From positions 437,036,311 to 437,100,310 of the forward strand of contig NC_133538.1 in the NCBI RefSeq assembly GCF_048544455.1: DNA of 64,000 nt. Reading direction: 5' to 3'. The DNA is from Silene latifolia. Lineage: Eukaryota > Streptophyta > Magnoliopsida > Caryophyllales > Caryophyllaceae. Under the pieces are notes generated by a model. That model was not told where the DNA came from. It did not search any database and saw only the letters and a list, made by a program, of their open reading frames with translations. The first letter of the stretch is position 1; the number at the start of each line of letters is the position of its first letter. Both the position numbers and the translations under genes were made by a program. Below are positions 48,932-60,869 of this stretch, piece by piece.

Positions 48932-50338
48932 TGTGACACCCCCATACACCAAGTGCCTTACCACGACCACTCAAAGTATGAGAACCTCACCATCTCGGCT
49001 ACCCGAGGCAATGATAATCAAATGACAATGAAGAAACATAATTTAAATAACAATATAGTTTAAAGTGATTACAAGTTCAACACCAAAACTGTTAAACTGA
49101 AATACAAGGTTCTCAGACGGTGTACTGATAAAACTATCAAAGCTATAAAATATCGTCTGACGCAGCGGAAGACATCTAAATGCCACGTGATGACTCATCC
49201 CAGCTATCCCATACGCGTCAGATCATACCTGCTCAATAACTGCTCACCATCCCCGAATGGATCACCACAGTTTTTAAAACATTTAAACGGGGTCAGTACT
49301 AATTACACAATCAAAGCCATACTGAAACAATCATACAAACAACTCACACACAATCCCAGTCTCCATCTCCAGTCACCTCATAACTGACTACACACTAAAG
49401 TGTGTAGCCCTGCCAGAGTACCCATCACAACAGATATTCCTCGCCGCCAGTGGGGGACCGCAACCGTTCCCACCTAAGCCCCGCTCATCTCCATCGAACG
49501 ATAAACCCATGTTCATTAATGTGCACATCCCTTCTGTGGCGGGTTCCACAGAAGGCGAATCAAGGGCGTGAAGCCACTCCTGTAAGTGACTCCACTCAGC
49601 CAGGGACGCACCCCGAAGAACACAAACAGATAAACAACAACCACAATACAACATCAACAACCGTCTGAATCAATCAACAATATGAAATCATAACCGTCTG
49701 AATCAATCAACAATCACTAACTACATCACAATCACCACACACATCATGTAACTAATACCGAGTAGGGAAACCCTACCTGGAAAGCAACCACCACAGACGG
49801 TCTAGCAGCTAATCAAAATCGTTCTTCAACACAATCACCTCCTATCAAACATACAATCATACAATCAACATCTAATAAACACAATACTCCCAAAACCCCC
49901 AAATTACCCAATTAGGGTTTCAACTAAAATCAATGAAACAACATAAAAATTGTACTAGGACCTTACCCACAATACGACGGTCTCAACGGCATAAAGAACA
50001 CAACGATCCGATGACTCTAACCCTTAGGATTTGCCAACAACGCGACGAGAGAGAACTACGTAACTTCTTTTTCTTTTGAAAGGTTTAGAAAGGTGGAAAG
50101 TGATTAAAGAAAATGACGGAATCCTTTTATATTAATCTCGCGTTCTCAACCAAACCCGTAAAAACAAACCCGTAAAACACACTTACTCGATCGAGTAAGT
50201 GACTTACTCGATCGAGTGCCCCCTACTCGATCGAGTACCCTATAGGCAGGCTACTGATTTGCGTCAAAAACTACTTACTCGACAGAGTAAGCCCTACTCG
50301 ATAGAGTACCCAAAGACTCATAAAATCGTAGTATTACA
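48932..50338 (-). mobile_element. 3' LTR of the non-coding element (1407 bp)
   Basis: On the minus strand TGTAATACTACGATTTTATG to GGGTGTCACA. It is about 42 bases longer than the partner, mostly from a block near 49205-49245 absent on the right. Open frames at 49388-49668 are within the LTR and shared with the other copy; not genes. Confidence 0.9.
50180..50315. repeat. ACTCGATCGAGT palindrome cluster in the 3' LTR
   Basis: Three exact CTCGATCGAGT units plus CTCGACAGAGT and CTCGATAGAGT variants within about 135 bases, matched by the cluster at 56335-56462. Confidence 0.85.
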
Positions 50339-50351
50339 GTCTTCCCTCCTT
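50339..50351 (-). other. Polypurine tract of the non-coding element
   Basis: On the minus strand AAGGAGGGAAGAC directly precedes TGTAATACTACG, with CTTCGGGGACGGAGTTC upstream. Confidence 0.8.
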
Positions 50352-50653
50352 AAAAAGAACTCCGTCCCCGAAGTTCAACCCATACATAAAAACAAACCTA
50401 CCTACTCGATTAACACAGAACAACGCAACTAAAAACTCAAAACAAAACCTCACCTTATAACACATGAACTCTTAACACCAACTCCACCAACTATACCTAC
50501 CTCCACAACATGTCTCACGATATCGTATCAACTACATTATATCTCTCTCGACACTAACTCCATACACTACCAACTACCGTCCACAAACGCTGCTAGCTCC
50601 GTAATATATCATCCACTAGCAAATCCAATATTAAGACACTCATAGACATCAAA

Positions 50654-50706
50654 CGGAATGTTACATTCTACCACCCTTAAATGGAACTTCGTCCTCGAAG
50701 TTTACT
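50654..50706 (-). other. Second polypurine-tract-like copy inside the element
   Basis: On the minus strand GAGGACGAAGTTCC, TTTAAGGGTGGTAGAA and TGTAACATTCC repeat the border arrangement about 310 bases inside it. The leftmost element (1160-1203) has the same feature. Confidence 0.6.
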
Positions 50707-53700
50707 CACACTCCTAAACAGCATCATCCAACTGCCAAAACTATCGAACTCATAATCATCATCATCAAACTGTCAACACTATCAAAATTTTCTCGCACTC
50801 CTAGACATCACACCACTACAAGCACGATCATGACCTTTAACAAAATCAACCACAATACAAATCAATCTTTTATTCTACATCAAGACTCAAACTTCCAAAT
50901 CCACTACAACCTATACAACCATTAAACTCTCTTTGTCGCATCCTACTCCTCTTAAGATAAATGTTACATCCTCGTAACTCACTAATACTAGATCCTTAAC
51001 TATATCTTCACATTATCTTCATCACCACCACACGTCAAGCTAAGGATAACCGCCTAAGACCTCAACACCTATTACCATTCCTATTTCTAAGGCTCTCTTA
51101 CTTAAACAGTTCTCACACCTCAATTCATTCTGCACTTCATCTAACCAGTACCACAAAATCCTTATCATAACCAACACTCCAACTCTTCCACATTACCGCA
51201 ACACGACATACCTCTCTATATAAACTATATAAAACTCCTATCGCCAAAAGCATAACTCACGATCCAGACTTGTTACGTACACTCACACTAGATCCTCAAG
51301 TTCTTTTCTTTCATTACCGCAAAACTCATACAAAGCTTTACATGAAACTAAATCCCAACACCCTACACTCATTATCTCAACAAAAGATTATGAATCACCT
51401 GCAGCTTTCAGATCAGTACAACACATGTTCCACAAATCGCTTACCACGACTATGTCTACCGATGCCTCATCTTAAAACAAGATCAAAATTACTGTAACAA
51501 CCTCTCACCACTGTGTCCCATCAACAGAATATTATGATACCATGACAACAACGAAAACATACACAACTCTCTTTTATATCATACTCTACCCTCATTCTCA
51601 AACTGAAACTGGTAAGAAACATCAATAAACAAAACAACTGTCTATCTATACAAACTGAAACTCACAGGAAGCAACATCAAACAAAACAACAATCTATGTA
51701 TAACTGATATGTACTTTTGAGAACTCGTGTCATAATCATCTCGCATACTCCACCACAACCGGTGACGGCATCGCAACACCACCACCAACAGCCACACCGC
51801 AGTGCGAAAATACCCGCATCACAACACTAAGTACCGTGCCCGGATCACCACCCGAGGCACAACAACCACATCGATAGACATCACAACTACATACAATTCC
51901 CATAAACACTGACTCAGAATGACTTTCCGAACAATAAAACTTACTCAAGACTGCTTTACTAGATCACAACACACTATATTGTACGGAATAAACAGACAAG
52001 AATCTCATGAATACCATCCCTACCTTTTTACGGAATAAACATATATCATGAATACACATACAAGTATAACCAGTCATGCCAAATCACCCAAACTATCACT
52101 TTTGAACATCATTCCATTAAGTTACCGTATCCAACATATATTACAGAGCATTCAGATAACAACTTTATAACAATCACACAATACCGCTTCTCGTGAGGTC
52201 AGAACCTCACACCAACATTTATATACATCTTAGACCCATAATGACATCCAACTAAGTCAATCCTGATCACGTAAGTTACCACTCGATAAAGGTTACCTGT
52301 CGCCCGAGCTCAACTTATATGCCCCTCATAACATATTCCCTCTTTCGCATAACCATCACCTCATGCCAATTATAACCATACCCTTAATATTCATCTACAA
52401 GCACCCGCCTCATATAACCACATCTTATACTCCCTCCCAAACGTACATATTAATCCGGCCTCTACAAAATCAACCTCTTTAGAGTTGTCATCTTTCTTAT
52501 CTATCATCACTCTTAATCACTAGCAACAACACCTCAACACTACCACCGTTCGAACATCAAACCTCCTACACCTATCTCTAAACATTATGATTTCTTTCCT
52601 ATCTTTGGCTAACATCCTAAATCACGACATCAAACCCCTCAACAAAATTACCTCAACATCATTTCCAATACTATTCGTAATTGTATCGTCATCTAACTCT
52701 TCACCAAAACCTCGTATCATGCAAATAATTTACCCAACCTTTACTTTCCTTAATTCCTCGAAACGCATGATTATCATGTTGTCCTGAAACTCCTATATAA
52801 TCATTAACTAGCATCCTCGTGATAGTATCACACATCTCGACGATTCCTTACTTTTATATCACATAACCTCGGTGGACATTTTCCTAGTTTTAGTCCCCTC
52901 ATTCTTTTCTTTTACACTCGACAAAATCAATTATCCATTCAACTCCTTATTACTTCTTCCTAACTCTTTAGTACTCCGGTTACCTTCTCATTGCTCCAAA
53001 CTCAAATCCCATTATTTCTTATCGATATCTTCTCACTCCTTCTGACCCTGGATCCTCTCTTATCATGCTATCATTCACAGTTATCATCAATCAGTCCAGA
53101 CCATCTCATGTTATCACTCACACTGATCACCCATCACCATTTCATACCGTTACTTGTCCAAGGAAATCATACATTAGTTTTACCTCTTGATAATACAAAT
53201 TCCCAAACTCACTCGTTATCTGCAAACCCACATCGCTGCATAACTCAATCTAAGCTCTTTATACACCATATCTTTCTATTTACCTATAACGACCTTTCCG
53301 TTATATATATTCTTAACCAACGGAGTCATAACTACCTCCCTTCATAATCCTGAAACATCCAAAGTTACCACGTACAATTTGCATCTCTCATTTCAACCTT
53401 TTCATTCTCACGTTCCATAAACTTACATCACCCCTTGCCCACCTTCGCTTAATTTTACATTACTCAACACACAATCATATCACTCATCTCGTCTCACAAA
53501 ACATACTCTATGCCTTAATAAGCCATACCGATCTTCCTTTTCTTTTTCCTCTATCTATCACAACCACATATAACTCATGTCCTCTCCACCGAACTCATAC
53601 TCGCCATAGGTGCCACTCACTACACCATAAGATTGGGTAACTTACGCATCAGGATCAACATACATGTAAAACAATGCATAAAGAAGCAAAATAATACCTT

Positions 53701-53759
53701 TGAATTAAACATAATATGCAACGAAATCAAAAGATAAGCATATGACCCAAAACAGGGGT

Positions 53760-53935
53760 TACTAGATCGAGTACATGCCACTCGATCGAGTAAAAGACTT
53801 ACTCGATCGAGTAGGTGAAGGTCAGAGACACGTAAAACAAATTACCAGGGCTACTCGATCGATTAAAGGCTACTCGATCGAGTAACAGGAGGTGCACTCG
53901 ATCGAGTGAGGGCCACTCGATCGAGTACTCTACGC
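53760..53935. repeat. ACTCGATCGAGT palindrome cluster in the element interior
   Basis: About eight CTCGATCGAGT or one-base variants within 175 bases, mostly spaced 10-30 bases apart. It lies on the primer-binding-site side of the interior. Confidence 0.85.
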
Positions 53936-54521
53936 ATTTCTCAGCACTGTCCAGTTTTTGTAAAATTGTCATAACTCACTCGTTTCTTGGTCGTTTTGGG
54001 CGTGTGACCTATCGTTAGAATCGTAAAAGAACAAGCTATCACCTCCAACTGGAATCACATTAAAATCGTTTATACTTCTTAAGTTATAACAGTTTAAAGA
54101 CAACCTCTCTATAATTGAAAAACATAACTACTTGATTTTTACTTCCAAACAACTTAAACGACAACAAGGTAAACAAAACAACTCAATACTCATAAAACCA
54201 GCATCCCTAACCACATGTTACTATCTTCAAAAGCCAAGCAACAACATCCATTATGCACATAAATCATTCAACTTACCAAGCATGTATTACCTACATGTTT
54301 TTATTCTATAACTTTACGTAAACAAAATCACAAATTTATAACATCGAGTCTCCTATTCACAAGTTACAAGCATAACAACATTATAAAAATCTCTTCCATC
54401 ATACAACATGCTTTATCAGAAATCATATTATCATGCAACAATTATTCATCTTTTTCCACCAATTATTCATGCTCTTACTCAAACTTTCAGCTATATAAAC
54501 TCGTACAACACTACCAACAAC

Positions 54522-54718
<197 letters not shown>

Positions 54719-55110
54719 ACTCTATGTATAATTCAAACCAAACAATTTTCTTTCCGTATTTCTATATTGCCATATCGTAAAACAATTTCTACACAACTAT
54801 CATGCTTTCAATCAATAATGTATAACATCACCTCATTATCATCTTTCTCTACACATTGCCCATTCTCCACATACATACATCCACTGATTCAAGCCACACA
54901 TTACTATATAGGTACACAATTCACAAGATAAACACATAGCGATCCCGACTCATATCCCATGGTGATCGGTTCAAAAATTGTAGGGCGAGTTCGCGACTTT
55001 AGGACGTCTCCCAAACCTTTACATTAGCTCCCACAACTTCTACCACGGGTTTATTTTAATTTGACTCCCTATATTCATTAGGTTCATTAGTTACAGGTTT
55101 CATGATCGTC

Positions 55111-55122
55111 GCTCTGATACCA
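55111..55122 (-). other. Primer-binding site (initiator tRNA-Met) of the non-coding element
   Basis: On the minus strand TGGTATCAGAGC, a perfect match to the usual 12-base site, three bases inside the LTR end. Confidence 0.9.
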
Positions 55123-56274
55123 CTTTGTGACACCCCCATACTCCAAGTGCCTTACCAGGACCACTTAAGGTATGGGAACGTCACCATCTCGGCTACCCAA
55201 GGCAATGATAATCAAATGACAATGAAGAAACATAATTTAAATAACAATATAGTTCAAAGTGATTACATGTTCAACACCAAAACTGTTAAACTGAAATACA
55301 AGGTTCTCAGACGGTCTACTGATAAAACTATCAAAGCTATAAAACATCGTCTGAAATAGTGGAAGACTTCTAAATGCCACGTGATGACTCACCCAGCTAT
55401 CCCCGAATGGATCATCACAGTTTCTAAAACATTTAAACGGGGTCAGTACTAATTACACAATCAAAGCCACACTGAAACAATCATACAAACAGCTCCCACA
55501 CAATCCCAGTCTCCATCTCCAGTCACCTCATAACTGACTACACACTAAAGTGTGTAGCCCTACCAGAGTACCCATCGCAACAGATACTCCTCGCCGCCAG
55601 TGGGGGACCACAGTCGTTCCCACTTAAGCCCCGCTCATCTCCATCGAGCGATAAACCCATGTTCATTAATGTGCACATCCCTTCTGTGGCGGGTTCCACA
55701 GAAGGCGAATCAAGGGCGTGAAGCCACTCCCATGCAAGTGACTCCACTCGACCAGGACACACCCCAAAGAACACGAGACAAATAAACAAAGAACCACAAT
55801 ACAACATCAACAACCGTCTGAATCAATCAACAATATGAAATCACAACCGTCAATCAATCAACAATCACTAACTACAAAGACAATCACCACACACATCATG
55901 TAACTAATGCTGAGTAGGGAAACCCTATCTGAAAAGCAACCACCACAGACGGTCTAGCAGCTAATCAAAATCGTTCTTCAACACAATCACCTCCTATCAA
56001 ACATACAATCATACAATCAACATCTAATAAACACAATACTCCCAAATCCCCCAAATTACCCAATTAGGGTTTCAACTAAAATCAATGAAACAACATAAAA
56101 ATTGTACTAGGACCTTACCCACAATACGACGGTCTCAACGGCATAAAGAACACAACGATCCGATGACTCTAGCCCTTAGGATTTGCCAACAACGCGACGA
56201 GAGAGAACTACGTAACTTCTTTTTCTTTTGAAAGGTTTAGAAAGGTGGAAAGTGATTAAAGAAAATGACGGAAG

Positions 56275-56283
56275 CCTTTTATA
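56275..56283 (-). promoter_or_regulatory. TATA box candidate of the 5' LTR
   Basis: On the minus strand TATAAAAGG within TTAATATAAAAGGCTTCCG, a strong plant TATA consensus, in the 5' LTR where the element's transcript should start. The left LTR has an equivalent TATAAAAGG at about 50127-50135. Confidence 0.55.
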
Positions 56284-56334
56284 TTAATCTCACGTTCTCA
56301 GCAAAACCCGTCAAAACAAACCCGTAAAACACAC

Positions 56335-56462
56335 TTACTCGATCGAGTGCCCCCTACTCGATCGATTACCCAACTTACTCGATCGAGTACCCTACAGGCA
56401 GACTACTGATTTGTGTCAAAAACTACTTACTCGACAGAGTAAGCCCTACTCGATAGAGTACC
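56335..56462. repeat. ACTCGATCGAGT palindrome cluster in the 5' LTR
   Basis: CTCGATCGAGT twice, CTCGATCGATT once, plus CTCGACAGAGT and CTCGATAGAGT. It lies just upstream of the TATA candidate on the minus strand, so it falls in the promoter region. Confidence 0.85.
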
Positions 56463-56539
56463 CAAAGACTCATAAAATCGTAGTATTACAGTCGTGACAG
56501 AAACAGACAATATGTAGCTAAAGCAGATTCACTGCATAC

Positions 56540-58440
56540 CTGTGGACCATATTTCGATCATGAAGATACTTCAGTCCCAAAAGAATCTGTCTTGTGTAAG
56601 CAGAAACATGAGAATCACGAAGATGATACTTTTGGTAAAGGCTCGCAAGGGTACCTTGCGTCACAAGCTCCAAAAAGATGTAGAGTTTTGAATCAGCCCG
56701 TACAAAGCAGAAGTAAAAATTAAAGAAATAATAAATCATTTGTGTTTACAGCATGTAGTCACATACTCCTCGTGAACGGTATAACTATGTATACTCTCCA
56801 AAATAGAAAATTATTGAGTAAAAAACAAGTTAAGGAGGACATCTTTTCGGTACCATGATATCGAACTATATTTTCATGTTCAAACTAACTCAGAAGTTCA
56901 ATCTTCTGAAAAGAAAGAGAAAACAGGCGAACGAATATAGAAATAAATTAGATAGCAGTAGTAACATAGCAACAACCACCAGAAAGTGGCTAGCAAATAG
57001 CCTCACAGCCAACAATAGCTATTACTAATGAAAACAATCTTATTTGACCAAAATCGTAACGTAATTTACCTGCTCTAGTTGATACATACTCTACTTTCCC
57101 TGACTTCCTTGTCCAAGCAGAGAAACTTCTTTCATAGCAAAAAAGAATCTCTCACTAAAAAAGAACCAGAAATTCAATAAAATTTCCTATAATAACGACT
57201 AGTGAAAAACCTGGAAACTGCAGCGCATATTGATTTATAACATGGTGCATAAAGTAGTGAAGCAACTAGAGATTGGATGTCTGCAATAAGTGTGTAAATG
57301 TTACCATTGCTAACGGATACCTAGTTGAACATCAATAATAGAGATCGCTTTATGGGTACAAATGGGAGGAAGGAACAGTATGCAGCATTTAATTAAAATC
57401 AGCTACCAGTTTATGATGGAATATTATTAGTTTGAGAAACATTGCATACCTAGAAATCCCTTCATATACGGTTCCAAATGATCCCTGCCCCAAGAGCTTA
57501 CCCTTTTCCCACTGAGTTATGTTGATTTTGCCCCCGCCATTTGGTGAGATAATAGATGTTGTTATACTGGATGTGTCGTCATCGTTGCTAGTTGTGAAAG
57601 AACAAGACCCTGACATTATAACGGTCCCTCCAAGCCTGACACCATTATCTAACTCTCTAATAGAATTCTCACTATCAGTTTCTGCATCATCAGATACATG
57701 TGCACGGCACTGAGAAGGAGACGTATCACTGTCAGGTGTCAGTCGTTCTAACAGGTCCCAAGTAGAATAATTATGATCATCAAGTGTAGGAAGAGTCATA
57801 GGCGGTGGGACAGTTAAAAAAGGCAGACGATCACCTCTGATAACTGCACCTGCACCATCCGTTACTGAAGAGCTTATATGGAAAGGCGGTGTTCGATGTT
57901 GCTTCCAGTCACGAACACTAGAATTAGGGTCCACGACAATAATTGTCCGAACACTATTTCCAAATCTGTGCGGTACATGTTCAATGAACTTATTACTCTT
58001 CTTAGCCTTTTCTTTGTGAACCTTAGGCACATTGAGATCAAGATGACCTTTCTTAGGTCTTTGCATGATACCAAGAGATGATCTATTCTTGAGAAGCTCA
58101 TAGTCTGCTTTTGGAATCTCTAAATCTTCAGGTCCAGAAAGCCCTAAGCTCTGTAAAATCCAGTCTATCTCACCATCTTAACCATCAATTCGAAAACTAA
58201 TCATGCCTAGAGCATGTGGCGAGTCCAGGGACCGTGTTCGAGGAGCTGAGGACTCGGTTGTTGATGGAGAGGTAGCAGATGAATCTGAAATTGAAGTTTT
58301 TAGCAACATTTTTCCACAGGAGCTTCCTTGGAGACTGTGAGAGATCCATGCTTTTGCTCTTTGGCTTAGAGGACTTTAATTTGTCTATGTTTCTATGTTG
58401 CTTTTTAAGAAAAAATATTCTAGGCAAGTGATGGATTGAG
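56540..58440 (-). pseudogene. MEKK1-like MAP kinase kinase kinase, 5' half, several lesions
   Basis: A MEKK1-type MAPKKK phosphorylates MAP2Ks in stress and immune cascades. Exon 1 (about 58440-57450) has the N-terminal KLKSSKPKSKSMDLS part, then SLGLSGPEDLEIPKADYELL, and the start of the kinase domain with the glycine loop GKLLGQGSFGTVYEG. Exon 2 (57154-57070) has the ATP-binding Lys in FFFAMKEVSLLGQG. Exon 3 (56905-56842) has FEHENIVRYHGTEK and exon 4 (56697-56540) has LYIFLELVTQGTLASLYQKY to YLHDRNMVH. Lesions: TAA 58178-58180, TAG 57091-57093, TAG 56885-56887, a frameshift near 58293, and non-GT/AG borders between exons 3 and 4. Catalytic-loop, DFG and later exons are absent; the LTR element lies just beyond the next intron start. 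Confidence 0.85.
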
Positions 58441-58529
58441 AAGAGCTATATCCATTGAAGTTCAGAAAACCTCATTCAATTATATCGACTAACCTCACCT
58501 TCCTCATATTCAAAGAATAGAGGAACATG

Positions 58530-58760
58530 TAAACTCAATCAGGTCGAAACTTCACAAAATAAAGTCCAGTTTCACATAAACGGGTACAAAGTTCACAAAA
58601 TTAGCTCCAAGGTTCACAATATTAGCTCCAACATTCACAAAATCTGTTTCACAAAATGTTTGACAAAATCAGGTTTCACAAATTCATGTCTAAGGTTCAC
58701 ATAATCACGTCGAAACTTCACAAAATAAAGTCCAGGTTTCACATAATCAAACTTTAGAAT
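58530..58760 (-). repeat. TTTGTGAA-type repeats upstream of the MEKK1-like pseudogene
   Basis: On the minus strand TTTTGTGAA(GTTTCGACC), TTATGTGAACCT and related units recur about 11 times. Same core as 43800-45715, opposite orientation. Confidence 0.75.
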
Positions 58761-60002
58761 GATAAAAATTGTGAAAAAAACTATTGACATACACTAACAT
58801 ATTCTTTTCACGGCGCAAAAATCACCACTAGTTCGTACCAATATCATACCAATTCAAATTTCAGTATTATTTATTTGTTGTTCTAGTATGATTTCCAGTC
58901 GTTCTAGTACGCTTTTCCAAATTCGCTATACATACGTCATATTCCTTTCACACACTACTGCCTTTCGCCTACAATACACCGTAGATATACTAAAATGACA
59001 AAGAAATAATGCTAAAATGACAGAAAAACACACAATAATTTCAATCAAATAAACGTGAATAGATTAAACCGATTGTTGATACGAAATCACACAAGATAAG
59101 AAAGTAAAGAGACGAAGCAAATAAAAGTGAAGATGAGGACGATCAATGCCACTAGAATTAGGAGAATCAATCGAAAGAACTATGACATCGTCGAAAATCA
59201 TCGCGACAGTGAATCACGAGCTGATTTATATCATAATCATCATCAAATACCTAAATACTTAAATTTTACACAATCGATCATTTAACTAATCAATTAATCA
59301 CATAATTTTACCAGAATAATACATAAACAAAATAATAAAATCTGAACAATAAAAGAGCAAGTATATTATCAAATAACTGATAGAAATCACATGATATGGC
59401 AATTACAAGTTTGACATTCAAATAAATGAAAATTATAAACAAAAAAGAATAAAAGCGAGAATGAGAATAATACTCCGTACTTACTTCAAGATTAATGATG
59501 AACACATAATAAGAGTCAAGATCGAAACGTGAAGATCGAAGAAACATGATGAATCGCAGCATGATTATGGTGTGGACGATGAAAATCAGAGTGATAAAAT
59601 GGTGATCGAATGAGAGTGAACGACGAATTTGAGTTGAAGAAAAGTAGATGAAGAGAGAGAAAGTAAAGAGATGTGAGTTATTGTGTGAGTCGGAGTAAAT
59701 GAATGAAGTTGAAGAGGGAAATGTGTGTTTGGTGGGGTTTTGTATGGGGACACGTGGCATCATCTGGTGCATCTATGGCTTTTTAATCTGACGGTTTAAG
59801 ATTGGTACAACTACCTCACCCAAAGAAGGGTGCCTCACATGATTCAATTTCTAGGTAGTAATAATTAAAAAAAAGATACTCCGTATATATTAGGTATTTA
59901 TTAATGATTTACCCTAAATTTTATAAAATATTTAGGAAATTTCATGTTGGTTATAAAAGGAAATTTATCCGTATGTACATTTGATGTGCTTTCTATACAC
60001 AA
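58761..60002. other. Unassigned leader-like region
   Basis: No protein domain recognised. On the minus strand 59700-59480 is pyrimidine-rich and could be a leader with a splice donor-like AAGTAAGTACGG at about 59480. Near 59800-59840 a GTGAGGCACCC...GGGTGAGG pair may mark an element end. Confidence 0.3.
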
Positions 60003-60044
60003 ATGTATTTTATTCCCGTGCATTTATGCACGGGTTACACACTA
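60003..60044 (+). mobile_element. Helitron 3' terminus
   Basis: Hairpin CCCGTGCATTTATGCACGGG followed by TTACACACTAG|T, the canonical Helitron end. The body lies to the left; its 5' end was not found. It is embedded in the LTR that continues from 60046. Confidence 0.65.

Positions 60045-60869
<825 letters not shown>

Larger units (their letters stand above)
55126..56490 (-). mobile_element. 5' LTR of the non-coding element (1365 bp)
   Basis: Same ends as the partner LTR. A TATA box candidate is at 56275-56283 and a palindrome cluster at 56335-56462. Confidence 0.9.

Noticed and set aside
49388-49668. Overlapping open frames on both strands, repeated at 55538-55813
   Set aside because: Both copies lie at the same place in the two LTRs of a non-coding element; no domain is recognisable and the frames differ between copies.
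59308-59772. 154-codon minus-strand frame with hydrophobic, Phe/Ile-rich composition
   Set aside because: It looks like translated pyrimidine-rich leader or intron sequence; no ordered domain and no splice-consistent partner.
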